DNA of 64,000 nt from Enterococcus sp. 9D6_DIV0238 (GTDB lineage Bacteria; Bacillota; Bacilli; Lactobacillales; Enterococcaceae). This document shows positions 39,080 through 48,336 of this stretch, one piece after another; the first letter of the stretch is position 1; every line of letters starts with the position of its first letter. The notes beneath the pieces were generated by a model. The model ran no database searches, was not told the DNA's origin, and worked only from the letters and a program-made list of their open reading frames with translations. The DNA lies in the NCBI RefSeq assembly GCF_002174455.2, contig NZ_CP147246.1:771501-835500 (forward strand), written 5' to 3'. The position numbers and the translations under genes are program-made.

Positions 39080-39779
39080 TCGACAATACCTCCTGAATTT
39101 CAAGGATTTCCTTTTGAAGTTGTCCGATTTTTTCTTGCGGGTCTCCAGTTGCTTTTTCCAGCTGCGCCAAAATAGTTTCTCTTTGTTTCAGCTCACGCTG
39201 CCATTTTTTTTGAAACACCTCTGAACGCTTATTTAGTAAAATCGGACCAAACCGTCGTTCTTTTTCAGAATAAACAATTCTAGTCGTCTCTCTTTTCGCC
39301 ACAATGATTTCATAGATTTTTTTATTTTCTTCTATGATATCTTCTTCAAGTATAGTATAGCCATGTACTGTCAACCAATCACGAAGCGTTTTTTCTCCTA
39401 TATTAGGTTGTAGGATCAGACGCTCATTTCCGGCTAAACGCTGGTTCTTCCAACCAGCGTCTAAAATATCGCGGATCAAAGCACCGCCCATTCCGCAAAT
39501 CGTCACAGCTGAAATTTGGTCAGCCGTTTCTACAGCAGCTAATCCATCCGCCAAACGAACAGTGATTTGCTCTTCTAAGCCATTCTTTCGTACTTGTTTT
39601 TTGGCTGCTTGATACGGTCCTTCTACTACTTCACCGGCAACTGCAAATGTAATTTTTTTTTGTAATACTAACGCGACAGGTAAATACGCATGATCTGAAC
39701 CGATATCTGCCAGACGGCTATGTTCAGGTACTAATTCACCTACACGCTCCAAACGTTTTGATAATTGATTTTCATTCAT
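39069..39779 (-). CDS. trmK: tRNA (adenine22-N1)-methyltransferase
   Basis: Methylates N1 of A22 in tRNA using SAM. The 236-residue protein has the SAM loop ADIGSDHAYLPVAL (about 24-37), the acidic ADGLAAV segment, CGMGGALIRD and a long C-terminal coiled-coil (about 175-236), as known for Bacillus TrmK. It overlaps the Nif3-like gene by 11 bases. Start ATG follows GGATTAAGACG with only a weak ribosome site. Confidence 0.92.
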   Translation of the reverse strand: MNENQLSKRLERVGELVPEHSRLADIGSDHAYLPVALVLQKKITFAVAGEVVEGPYQAAKKQVRKNGLEEQITVRLADGLAAVETADQISAVTICGMGGALIRDILDAGWKNQRLAGNERLILQPNIGEKTLRDWLTVHGYTILEEDIIEENKKIYEIIVAKRETTRIVYSEKERRFGPILLNKRSEVFQKKWQRELKQRETILAQLEKATGDPQEKIGQLQKEILEIQEVLSNES

Positions 39780-39866
39780 TCGTCTTAATCCTCCATGGGT
39801 ATTATACCATTGAAAAAACAGGAAGAAAACGTAGAAGCTATTTATTTTGCGCCTTTATTTTTTCAT

Positions 39867-41780
39867 TTAGCGCTTTTTCTCTGCTGCTCTTTTTGCTTGT
39901 CTTTGCTGCATTTCTTTTCTTAGCTGCTTGTGCGCTTTTTTCGAGCCTCGTTCTAAGTCTTTGCGTTTTTTCCGTTCTTGGAAGTTTTCAAATAGAGAAT
40001 CCAGATCATAATTTGGCGGATACAATTCTTTCGCGCTTCTATCTAACTTCAGCTGTCGTTTGTGCACAGTGATCTTTTGTTGATCTACATAAATAACTGC
40101 TTCATCAGACATTTCAGGTATTTCATAAATCAACCCAATTTTCTTTTGCTCTGTCCAAAATACTCGATCCCCTTTTTCATAGGTAGGAAAATGGGTTTCG
40201 ATTTGTTTTTTCTCTTTACTGGCAAACAAGGTTTTCTCAGTTCGATAATTGCGGTCATGTAAATATTTTTGCGCTTGCTTCACAACGTTAGCATCCAGCT
40301 TCATTTTGTTCGCGATCCAAAAAGCATTGCTCTCTCCAGTTTCACCAAGGATCAGTTGATATTTTGGTGTTAAGCGCTCTGAATCGAAAGCCATTGCTGC
40401 TGTCAAAAAATCTTCGTGCAGTTCAGAGAAACGTTTGATTTCACCATAATGGGTCGTTGTGATCAGCAGACTGCCTTTTTGATAAAAAGCTTCCATAATG
40501 GCGATCGCTAAAGCCGCCCCTTCATTAGGTTCTGTCCCACTGCCGATTTCATCCAATAGAATCAAACTATTTTTCTTGGTTTTTGCAAGAATCTCAGAGA
40601 TGTTATGCATGTGACCTGAAAAGGTACTCAAAGCATTTTCAATACTTTGCTGATCACCGATGTCTACAAAAATTTGATCGAACAATGCAATGTTCGTCCC
40701 TTCATCCGCAATGATTTGCAGACCGATCATCGTTTGTAAGCTGATCAATCCAACAGTTTTTAAAACCACTGTTTTTCCTCCAGCATTTGGTCCGGTGATC
40801 GTTAGTCCGCGATACTCTTTGCCTAGTGACAGATTCAAAGGAACCGCCGTTTCTCCCAATAAAGTGTGTTTTACATTGACGAATTCAATGATTCCATCTC
40901 TATTGATTTTAGGTTCGATCCCATTGATTTCCCGACTAAATTTAGCTTTAGCAAAAATCATGTCATATTGTGCGACTATCTCAATGTTTGATTGTATGCT
41001 CTGCATTTGTTCAGCGATCATCCCTGTCAACGTTGAAAGGATCTGATAGACCTCTGTCGCTTCTTCCATTTTCAGCTGGTACAATTTATCATTCAGCTTG
41101 GCTACAGCCACGGGTTCGATAAAAACAGTCGTGCCTTTGGACGATGCTTCAACAATAGTTCCAGCAATTTGATTTTTATAGCTGGCTTTGATCGGAACAG
41201 TGAAACGGTCATTTTTTTTCACGACGATCGCTTCTTGAAGTTTTGGTTTATTTTGTGTATTTCGCATAAAACTATTCAGCTTTGACTCAATTTCCTTTTC
41301 ACATTCCTGCAGGCTCTTACGGATTTTACGTAGCTCACGACTAGCATCTGTTTCGACTTGGTTATTACGGATCACTTGGTAGATTTCATCTTCGATCATC
41401 GGAAAAACATGCAGCGCTTCACTATATTTCGCAAGTAATGGTGCAATAAATTGATTTTTTTGCATAAAGGATTGGATCAATCGACTGCTGCGAATAAAGT
41501 CCGCGTAGTTCACCAATTCTTTAGGCTCTAAAACAAAACCTTTTTCTACTTGTTTCGTTAGATGTTCAATGTTGTTCAGTCCCATAAATGGAACATGCAG
41601 ATTCGCCATCAGCAAAGCTTTCGCTTCCGCTGTTTCCTGAAGACGTTTTTCAACGACCTCAATACGGCTGCTCGGCTTCAATTGCTCGATTCGTTCTTTG
41701 CCATAAGAACTGATCGCATAAGTCATCAATTTTTCTTTGATTGTCGTAAATTGTGTTTTAATATATGTTTCTTTATTCAT
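39867..41780 (-). CDS. MutS2 paralogue lacking the Smr domain
   Basis: The 637-residue protein has the MutS2 clamp and lever helices (about 1-285), an ABC ATPase core with Walker A TGPNAGGKTVVLK and Walker B LILLDEIGSGTEPNEG, and a KOW-like barrel (about 540-590, KGDRVFWTEQKKIGLI). Full MutS2 is about 780-790 residues and ends in an Smr nuclease; here the protein instead ends in a Lys/Arg-rich tail. MutS2 of Bacillus is reported to act on collided ribosomes; a similar ribosome role is inferred. ATG 41780 has GGAGAG at spacing seven. An attenuator-like leader precedes it. Confidence 0.85.
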   Translation of the reverse strand: MNKETYIKTQFTTIKEKLMTYAISSYGKERIEQLKPSSRIEVVEKRLQETAEAKALLMANLHVPFMGLNNIEHLTKQVEKGFVLEPKELVNYADFIRSSRLIQSFMQKNQFIAPLLAKYSEALHVFPMIEDEIYQVIRNNQVETDASRELRKIRKSLQECEKEIESKLNSFMRNTQNKPKLQEAIVVKKNDRFTVPIKASYKNQIAGTIVEASSKGTTVFIEPVAVAKLNDKLYQLKMEEATEVYQILSTLTGMIAEQMQSIQSNIEIVAQYDMIFAKAKFSREINGIEPKINRDGIIEFVNVKHTLLGETAVPLNLSLGKEYRGLTITGPNAGGKTVVLKTVGLISLQTMIGLQIIADEGTNIALFDQIFVDIGDQQSIENALSTFSGHMHNISEILAKTKKNSLILLDEIGSGTEPNEGAALAIAIMEAFYQKGSLLITTTHYGEIKRFSELHEDFLTAAMAFDSERLTPKYQLILGETGESNAFWIANKMKLDANVVKQAQKYLHDRNYRTEKTLFASKEKKQIETHFPTYEKGDRVFWTEQKKIGLIYEIPEMSDEAVIYVDQQKITVHKRQLKLDRSAKELYPPNYDLDSLFENFQERKKRKDLERGSKKAHKQLRKEMQQRQAKRAAEKKR

Positions 41781-41868
41781 TGGTCTCTCCTTCTTTTTAG
41801 AGACACCCATCTTTAAATGAATAGATCAAAAAATTTAGCCTTTTAAATGATTTCAGTATTTATTCATG

Positions 41869-41900
41869 AAAAAAAGGGATGAAGATTCCCTTCATCCCAA
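41869..41900 (-). terminator. Intrinsic terminator inside leader of MutS2 paralogue
   Basis: GGGATGAAG (41890-41898) and CTTCATCCC (41876-41884) form a perfect nine-pair stem followed on the minus strand by seven Ts. It lies 89 bases before the MutS2-paralogue start and about 190 bases after a promoter, so it would stop most transcripts before the gene unless overridden. Confidence 0.9.
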
Positions 41901-41981
41901 AACATCAATAAATATAGACCATAAATCATCTAGTAGATCAGCCATTGATAAGAGGTAAGATAGGTATCAAACATAGGTATG

Positions 41982-42008
41982 CTAAAGAAGCCATCTAAAA
42001 ATGGTCAT
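41982..42008 (-). CDS. Leader peptide ORF (8 codons)
   Basis: Minus-strand ATG with GGAG at five-base spacing, encoding MTIFRWLL and then TAG. Its last codons lie in the stem that pairs with 42067-42078. Typical in position and size for leader peptides controlling attenuation. Two other short frames (42065-42088 and 41995-42027) begin with the same GAAATGAATAG but have poor or absent ribosome sites. Confidence 0.45.
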   Translation of the reverse strand: MTIFRWLL

Positions 42009-42099
42009 TTATTCTCCAGCTATTCATTTCCTTAAGTTAGATACTTACACTCACAAAAACACCTCTATGGCTTTCTTTGACTATTCATTTCTCGCTAAG

Positions 42100-42128
42100 A
42101 GTATACCTTGTTTTTTTTGTCTCGTCAA
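42100..42128 (-). promoter_or_regulatory. Promoter of MutS2-paralogue leader
   Basis: TTGACG (42123-42128) and TATACT (42100-42105) on the minus strand with a 17-base, A-rich spacer. It lies downstream of glgA and 320 bases before the MutS2-paralogue start. Confidence 0.8.
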
Positions 42129-42200
42129 TAAAAATCACTAGTCTCCAGCAATAAATCAGCAGTGATGACTCATTTCTTCCTTAGCATAGCTGATCGTTTA

Positions 42201-43646
42201 CTACTCTTCTTTTGTATCCAAGAGTTGCTTGTACAGCTCTAAATAGTTCTGTCCTGATTTTTTCCAGCTAAAATCTTTTGCCATTCCCTGCTTCATCATC
42301 TTTGTCCAGACTTCTTGGTCATTTTGATAGAGGTTCAACGCTGTCACTGTAGTAGATAACAAAGAATCAGCATCAAACGTTGAAAAGCTAAAACCTGTCC
42401 CGGAATTCGTAACTGGATCAAACGAAACGACTGTATCTTTCAATCCACCAACCTCATGAACAATCGGCAATGTCCCATAGCGCATCGCGATCATTTGAGA
42501 TAAGCCGCAAGGCTCCGCAGCTGATGGCATCATGAATAAATCGGCGCCTGCATAAATCAGCTGAGCCAAAGATACATCAAACGATATATTTGCACTCAGC
42601 TTATGCGGGTATTGCGTAGCAAAAGAGCGGAAAGAGTGTTCGATGTCAGGATCTCCTGTTCCCAGTAAAACAATTTGAACCTCCTTTTCTAATAAACGAG
42701 CTAGCTCCTCTAAAAGTAAGTGAAATCCTTTTGTATGAGTTAATCGACTCACGATCCCGATCAGTGGAACATCTGGGTGAAGCGGCAAATTCATTTTTTG
42801 TTGAAGCATTTGTTTATTTTGTTTCTTGCCTGCTAAATCAGAAATCGAAAAATGATAGGCGAGTTGTTCGTCTGTTTTTGGGTCATATACTTGCGTATCG
42901 ATCCCATTTAAGACCCCACTCAATTTATTTTTTTCCAATCGCAAAATACCATCAAGCCCAAAGCCAAACGCCTTGGTTTGGATTTCTTTCGCATAGCTTG
43001 GGCTGACTGTGGTCACAAGATCAGCGTAAATGATTCCAGCTTTCAAATAATTGATGCCATCATTTAAACGAATAGAACCATTATAAAAATGCTCTAGCTC
43101 TAGATTAAATAGGTCTGGCAATAACTCCTTGCTGTACGAACCTTGAAATTCAATATTATGAATCGTCAACATTGTTTTCACAGAATGGTAAAAGTCTATC
43201 TCTTGATATTTCTCTTTTAGTAAAAATGGCACCATCGCACTGTGAAAGTCATTGACATGGATCACATCTGGTCTAAACTCTAGTTTAGGCAGCATTTCAA
43301 TGATCGCTAATGAATAAAAAGCAAAACGTTCTGCATCATCCTGATAGCCATAAAGATGATCACGATCAAAGTAATAGCGATTATCGATAAAATAATACGT
43401 AATTTCTTCCAATACCAGACGTTTTATCCCACAATATTGATGTCTCCAGCCTACTTCTATATAAAAATCGCAAAGCTCCTCACATTGGTTTTTATATGTT
43501 TCGGACATCTTTGTAAAAAAAGGCAGTACAACTGAAATCTCCACTCCTTTTTGTACCAATTCTTTAGGTAATGCTCCCGCGACGTCACCCAATCCGCCAG
43601 TTTTAAAGAATGGGGCACATTCTGCAGAGGCAAACAAAACCTTCAT
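42201..43646 (-). CDS. glgA: Glycogen synthase
   Basis: Extends alpha-1,4-glucan chains from ADP-glucose. The 481-residue GT5 protein starts with the ADP-glucose loop FKTGGLGDVAGALP (about 15-28) and has GIVSRLTHTKG and the C-terminal donor site SAAEPCGLSQM. Its ATG overlaps the glgD stop by four bases. Last gene of glgB-glgC-glgD-glgA. No obvious terminator directly follows; the next hairpin is the one at 41869. Confidence 0.95.
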   Translation of the reverse strand: MKVLFASAECAPFFKTGGLGDVAGALPKELVQKGVEISVVLPFFTKMSETYKNQCEELCDFYIEVGWRHQYCGIKRLVLEEITYYFIDNRYYFDRDHLYGYQDDAERFAFYSLAIIEMLPKLEFRPDVIHVNDFHSAMVPFLLKEKYQEIDFYHSVKTMLTIHNIEFQGSYSKELLPDLFNLELEHFYNGSIRLNDGINYLKAGIIYADLVTTVSPSYAKEIQTKAFGFGLDGILRLEKNKLSGVLNGIDTQVYDPKTDEQLAYHFSISDLAGKKQNKQMLQQKMNLPLHPDVPLIGIVSRLTHTKGFHLLLEELARLLEKEVQIVLLGTGDPDIEHSFRSFATQYPHKLSANISFDVSLAQLIYAGADLFMMPSAAEPCGLSQMIAMRYGTLPIVHEVGGLKDTVVSFDPVTNSGTGFSFSTFDADSLLSTTVTALNLYQNDQEVWTKMMKQGMAKDFSWKKSGQNYLELYKQLLDTKEE

Positions 43647-44797
43647 GCCATTTCACCTCCAATAATATCAGCAGTCACAACTTGATTTTTTTGAATGATC
43701 ACTGGCTGATCTTTTGTTCCTATAATTTTTATACCCGCTTCGATCGTGATATTTTTATCTAAAATAGCATATTCGATCTGAACGTCTTCCTTGATTTTCG
43801 CATTGGCCATGATGATCGAATGCTTGATAACCGTTCCTTTTCTGATCACAGCACGTCTTGAAACTAAGCAATTCTCTATCTCTCCTTCAATGATACAGCC
43901 AGTGGCACATTGACTATTTTTTACTTTAGAATCCTGTGAATAAAAGGTTGGCACTTCATTTTTGAGCTTTGTGTAAATTTTTTGTCCTGAATATAGTAAG
44001 TCCTTGAAATTTTTTGGATCCAGCATATCCATATTCGCTTGATAATAGGATTTCACGTTATAAATGTCACTTAAATAGCCAGTATATTCGTAAGCAGTCG
44101 TCGTTTCTTCTTTGATTTTTTGCTGCAGAAAAGTATAGATGCTTGGAGAATCCTCCTTTTTTTGCCCTGCTTCTAATTGCTTGATCAGCCAATCGGTTTG
44201 AACGATATACATATCCATACAAAGGTTTACGAACTCTGTTTCATGGACTTGCTCATCTAATCGGTCTACGCTCAATGCTTCCGCCGAATCATTCAATTTT
44301 ATAAGAGAGGCATCTAAAGAGACTTTTCCTTTAGGCATTTTTTTATAGACTACCGTCATCTTATTATTTTGTTTTAGATGCTGCTTTAATACTTTTTTGA
44401 GATCGACATTGCATAAATGATTACTGCCTAGAAAAACTGTATACTCAGATTCAGCTTTCTGAAGATACTCGATCATCGAGGCAAAAAATGGCAGCCCTTG
44501 TGCTTTTTGCTTTAAAAAGTCTTGGTAAAAATACACGAAATAGCTATTTTGAACCGAATCTAAGTTCCATTCTTTCCCCCCGCCGATATGGTCGAATACC
44601 GATCTAGTCTCCCCCTCATTGAACACCATTAAAATCGAATGAATGTTGGCATTGGCTATACTTGAAAGAGGAAAATCAAGCAAACGATATTTACAATCAA
44701 AGGGTAATGTATCCAACGGTCGATTTTCAGTCAAGGGCCAAAGCCCTTCAAATCTTGAAATATTTCCTAAAACAGCGCACATGCTATTGGTTTTCAT
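43643..44797 (-). CDS. glgD: Glucose-1-phosphate adenylyltransferase regulatory subunit GlgD
   Basis: Partner of GlgC in the Firmicutes ADP-glucose pyrophosphorylase. The 384-residue protein keeps the nucleotidyltransferase plus left-handed beta-helix architecture, but the catalytic pyrophosphate loop is replaced by [13 protein letters not shown], so it is the non-catalytic, activating subunit. It overlaps glgC by 14 bases and glgA by four. Confidence 0.94.
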   Translation of the reverse strand: MKTNSMCAVLGNISRFEGLWPLTENRPLDTLPFDCKYRLLDFPLSSIANANIHSILMVFNEGETRSVFDHIGGGKEWNLDSVQNSYFVYFYQDFLKQKAQGLPFFASMIEYLQKAESEYTVFLGSNHLCNVDLKKVLKQHLKQNNKMTVVYKKMPKGKVSLDASLIKLNDSAEALSVDRLDEQVHETEFVNLCMDMYIVQTDWLIKQLEAGQKKEDSPSIYTFLQQKIKEETTTAYEYTGYLSDIYNVKSYYQANMDMLDPKNFKDLLYSGQKIYTKLKNEVPTFYSQDSKVKNSQCATGCIIEGEIENCLVSRRAVIRKGTVIKHSIIMANAKIKEDVQIEYAILDKNITIEAGIKIIGTKDQPVIIQKNQVVTADIIGGEMA

Positions 44798-45929
44798 CTT
44801 GTTTTCCCCCTATTACTTCGGAATAGCCAACCACTTTGATTTCATTTTCTTTATAGATCACTGCATCGTCTCCGATAATCGCATTTTCCCCAATGATCGC
44901 ATTTTCGATCCAGACGTTTCTGCCGATTTTAGCCCCAGGCATGATCACACTATTTTTTACTGTGGAACCACTTTTTACTTCCACATTCGTCGACAGAATA
45001 CTATTCTCAATATTGCCTGCAACATAACATCCATCCACGATCAAAGAATGAGCGACAGATGCTGTTTCTGTTAGAAAATGAGGCGGAGAAATCATATTTT
45101 TGGAAAACATCCGCCAGCTTTTATCTCGCATGCTCAATTCATTATCTAACTGAATAAATTCCATACTTGCTTCCCATAAGGAATCGATCGTTCCAACATC
45201 TTTCCAGTAACCATTGAAACGATAAGCATAAACTTTTTCTCCCGCTTCTAAATAAGAAGGAATCACATGTTTACCAAAATCCAGTAAATGATCCTCATCA
45301 GAAGAACTACCCATTAAAACACTTCTCAAGCTGTCCCAATTGAAAATATAGATACCCATTGAGGCCAGATTACTCTTAGGTTCTTCAGGCTTTTCATCAA
45401 ATTCAATGATTTGGTCATGTTCATCTGTATTCATGATTCCAAAGCGAGAAGCTTCTTTTAACGGTACTTCAATTACACCTACAGTCAACGAAGCACCATT
45501 TGCGATATGTTCCTCCAACATGGCTTCATAATTCATTTTATAAATATGATCCCCTGATAAAATCAACACATACTGCGGGTCCATCTGATCGATATAGGAA
45601 ATATTTTGATAAATGGCATGGGCAGTTCCTTCAAACCATTTTTCGCCATCCGTACTAGAATAAGGATGTAAAATAGTTACACCAGCATCGATCCCATCCA
45701 AGCCCCAGCTAGCGCCATTTCCGATGTGATTATTCAATGCAAGCGGCTGATATTGTGTGACCACACCTACATGTTTGATGCCGGAATTTACACAATTACT
45801 TAAAGTAAAATCAATAATTCGATATCTTCCGCCAAAAGGTACTGCTGGTTTGGCAATCTCTTTTGTCAGTTTTCCTAAACGGGTCCCTTGTCCCCCTGCT
45901 AAAATCATTGCAAGCATTTCTGTACTCAT
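44784..45929 (-). CDS. glgC: Glucose-1-phosphate adenylyltransferase catalytic subunit
   Basis: Makes ADP-glucose from ATP and glucose 1-phosphate, the controlled step of glycogen synthesis. From the ATG at 45929 the product is 381 residues with the intact loop [33 protein letters not shown] and a C-terminal beta-helix. The frame is open to a GTG at 45950, which has a better ribosome site (GGGGAG) but extends beyond the family N-terminus, so the start is uncertain. Confidence 0.93.
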   Translation of the reverse strand: MSTEMLAMILAGGQGTRLGKLTKEIAKPAVPFGGRYRIIDFTLSNCVNSGIKHVGVVTQYQPLALNNHIGNGASWGLDGIDAGVTILHPYSSTDGEKWFEGTAHAIYQNISYIDQMDPQYVLILSGDHIYKMNYEAMLEEHIANGASLTVGVIEVPLKEASRFGIMNTDEHDQIIEFDEKPEEPKSNLASMGIYIFNWDSLRSVLMGSSSDEDHLLDFGKHVIPSYLEAGEKVYAYRFNGYWKDVGTIDSLWEASMEFIQLDNELSMRDKSWRMFSKNMISPPHFLTETASVAHSLIVDGCYVAGNIENSILSTNVEVKSGSTVKNSVIMPGAKIGRNVWIENAIIGENAIIGDDAVIYKENEIKVVGYSEVIGGKQDENQ

Positions 45930-46017
45930 TTGTCTACGGGCAAAAATCACCCTTCTCCCCTTTCAAGGTCTGATTATTTTACAAGTAAATCCTTGATGAC
46001 TTATTCTAAAAGGTTCA

Positions 46018-47910
46018 TTATTTGATACGAGTATTGATTTCTTTTGGTTTTAGGATGATTCCTCCCAAAGCAGGAACGATCGTTTGTATTTGATACTCAA
46101 AGCTTTTAAAGCTTTTTTTCTGCGTTTGGCAATCTTGATTTTTTCTTGTCCATGTCCCTCCAAAATCAGTCATTTCTGTATTGAGCACTTCTTGATATGT
46201 TCCCGGAAATGGGACACCTAGAATAAACTCCTTATGCTCGACTGGAGAAAAATTTAAAGCAATGATCAGAAAATCTTTTTTCCGTTTTCCTTTTCGGATA
46301 AAGCTCAAAACCGTTGCTTCTGCATTGTCTGCATCGATTATTTCGATCGTCTTTTCGGACTGCTCCAGCTCCCACAACGCTTTTTCTTCTGTATACAATC
46401 GATTGAGCACTTCTGTAAAATACTGCATGCGCTGATTCAACGCATCATTCAAATCGATCCATTCCAACGCTTCATCATGTTTCCATTCTAAAAATTGTCC
46501 CCATTCACTTCCCATAAATAAAAGTTTTTTCCCTGGAAAAGTCATTTGATACATATATAAATTCCTAAGCTGGGCAAACTGCTTATAACGATCGCCCCAC
46601 ATTTTATGCATCAAGCTCCGTTTCCCATGAACGACTTCATCATGGGAAAGTGGAAGAATGTACTTTTCCTGGAACATATACATCAGTGAGAAGGTCAATC
46701 GCTGGAAATTATACTTCCGAAAAGCTGCATCCATTTGATAAAAACAAAGCGTGTCGTTCATCCAGCCTAAATTCCACTTATAATCAAAGCCCAACGCATC
46801 ATCTGAGATACTTCCAGTAATTTTTATCTCGGAGGAACTTTCTTCTGCAATCATGATGATCTCAGGATGCTTCTGTTTTATCACCGCATTCAACTTCTGC
46901 AAAAAATAAAAACCAGCCCAATTGCGATGATCACCCGAGCTGATGGCATCCCCAGTTGGTTCATCATAATCTAGATAAAGCATATTCGAAACAGCATCTA
47001 CCCGAATACCATCGATATGAAAAGTGTCGATCCAATAAAGCGCGCTGGAAATCAAGAAGCTTTGTATCTCCGGCTTAGCTAAATCAAAATTCAACGCCCC
47101 CCAGCGGATATTTTTAGCTTGCAACTCGTTGACATATTCAAATTGGGCGCTTCCATCAAAATAAGCCAGACCATCATCATTGATGCAAAAATGTCCCGGC
47201 ACCCAATCAATAATGACGCCAAGATCGTTTAAGTGGCAAGCTTCCACAAACTCTTGGAATTCCTCCCTTGTTCCATAATTGGAACAGAGAGCAAAATAGC
47301 CGGTTAGCTGATACCCCCAAGACGCGCCAAGCGGATGCTCCATCAATGGCATGAATTCTATATGAGAGTACCCCAGCTTTTTCACATATGGAATCAATGT
47401 CTCCTTAAGCTCTTTAAACGTCAATGGAGTACCCTCTTCTTTCGCCTGCCAAGAACCAGCATGTACTTCATAGATATTCAATGGTCGTTCAGACGAATTT
47501 AGGTTTTTCTGCCTTTTCCGCCAAGTATGATCAGTCCATTTCCTTTCATCTGCAGCTTGAACGATCGCTGCAGTATTCGGTCTTTTTTCAAAAGCGATAG
47601 CAAATGGATCTATTTTATAAATTTCCCGACCATTGTTCTGTTTAACTAAATATTTATAAAGGTCCCCAATTTGCGGCCGTTCACTAAATCCTTCCCAAAT
47701 CGCCGGCTGCTCCGTTTTTATCAAGGGTATCGTACGGTCCCACTCATTAAAATCACCTACTAGCCAAATTTGCTGCGCATTCGGTGCCCAAACTCTAAAG
47801 ACGAAGCCTTGTTTGCCATCTACCGTTTTTGGATGACAACCAAAATAAGTATGGCTGGCGAAATTTTCGCCTGTTTCAAAAGATCGTGCCGGATGTTTTT
47901 CAAAACTCAT
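46018..47910 (-). CDS. glgB: 1,4-alpha-glucan branching enzyme
   Basis: Introduces alpha-1,6 branches into glycogen. The 630-residue GH13 protein has an N-terminal CBM48 domain (VFRVWAPNAQQIWLVGDFNEW region, about 30-110), the catalytic barrel with Asp in GIRVDAVSNML, Glu in MIAEESS and LPLSHDEVVHGK, and a C-terminal beta domain. ATG 47910 has GAGG upstream; the frame to 47925 is not needed. First gene of the glycogen operon; glgP is not in the window. Confidence 0.95.
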   Translation of the reverse strand: MSFEKHPARSFETGENFASHTYFGCHPKTVDGKQGFVFRVWAPNAQQIWLVGDFNEWDRTIPLIKTEQPAIWEGFSERPQIGDLYKYLVKQNNGREIYKIDPFAIAFEKRPNTAAIVQAADERKWTDHTWRKRQKNLNSSERPLNIYEVHAGSWQAKEEGTPLTFKELKETLIPYVKKLGYSHIEFMPLMEHPLGASWGYQLTGYFALCSNYGTREEFQEFVEACHLNDLGVIIDWVPGHFCINDDGLAYFDGSAQFEYVNELQAKNIRWGALNFDLAKPEIQSFLISSALYWIDTFHIDGIRVDAVSNMLYLDYDEPTGDAISSGDHRNWAGFYFLQKLNAVIKQKHPEIIMIAEESSSEIKITGSISDDALGFDYKWNLGWMNDTLCFYQMDAAFRKYNFQRLTFSLMYMFQEKYILPLSHDEVVHGKRSLMHKMWGDRYKQFAQLRNLYMYQMTFPGKKLLFMGSEWGQFLEWKHDEALEWIDLNDALNQRMQYFTEVLNRLYTEEKALWELEQSEKTIEIIDADNAEATVLSFIRKGKRKKDFLIIALNFSPVEHKEFILGVPFPGTYQEVLNTEMTDFGGTWTRKNQDCQTQKKSFKSFEYQIQTIVPALGGIILKPKEINTRIK

Positions 47911-48142
47911 TTCGCTCAACCTCACTCTCTTAAAAAATGTTGTTTATTTTGATCAATCAATACCTATTTTTCTATTTTCAAAGAAATTTTCAAAAAATGC
48001 TTTCGTTGAAAATAGAGCCGTGAATCTACTTTCTAAGCACCTCTCTATTACATATAAATGAGACTTATTAAAATAAATCTAACAACAAAATGAAAAAAAA
48101 GAAAGAAATAGACCTCTGAATCATAAAAAACAACGAAACAAA

Positions 48143-48305
48143 AGAGTGCGGGACAAAACTAAAAATCAGTTTTGTTTCGCACTCTAAATCTTAATAAACG
48201 GTGGAAACAGAAGCAACTCCTTCGGAAATAAGCTGAAATTCACAAAAATTTGAAGAGCAATTTTCGTGAATTCCCTCTTATTTCTCGGAGTTTGACACTT
48301 CTGTC
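48143..48305 (-). repeat. Dispersed terminator-bearing repeat after alaS
   Basis: Minus-strand element that begins GGGACAGAAGTGTCAAACTC soon after the alaS stop, contains a 98-base imperfect palindrome (48207-48304) and ends with a hairpin GAGTGCGGGACAAAACT (in 48144-48160)/AGTTTTGTTTCGCACTC. Shares the GACAGAAGTGT start, the AATAA-CGGTGG segment and the terminal hairpin with the elements after argJ and cshB. It is likely the alaS terminator. Confidence 0.7.
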
Positions 48306-48336
48306 CCATCCTTTTCAGAATAAAAATTACTAGACG

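Larger units (their letters stand above)
41869..42093 (-). ncRNA. Candidate attenuator leader RNA with upstream ORF
   Basis: From the promoter at 42100-42128 a transcript of about 225 nt would run to the terminator. It contains an eight-codon ORF (41982-42008; ATG ACC ATT..., peptide MTIFRWLL) with GGAG five bases ahead. AGCCAT (42067-42072) can pair with ATGGCT at 41989-41994, inside that ORF, or with a second ATGGCT at 41940-41945. The longer form of the first pairing is AAAGAAAGCCAT with ATGGCTTCTTT. Translation of the ORF should therefore shift the fold. No T-box or known riboswitch motif was found. Confidence 0.6.

Noticed and set aside
41995..42088. Two further short frames in the MutS2-paralogue leader (MNSQRKP and MNSWRINDHF)
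   Set aside because: The first would start within a few bases of the transcript start; the second has AAGGA only one base from its ATG. The frame at 41982-42008 has proper spacing.
47990..48020. CcpA (cre) site upstream of glgB
   Set aside because: A CG-centred partial match was seen but several core positions disagree.
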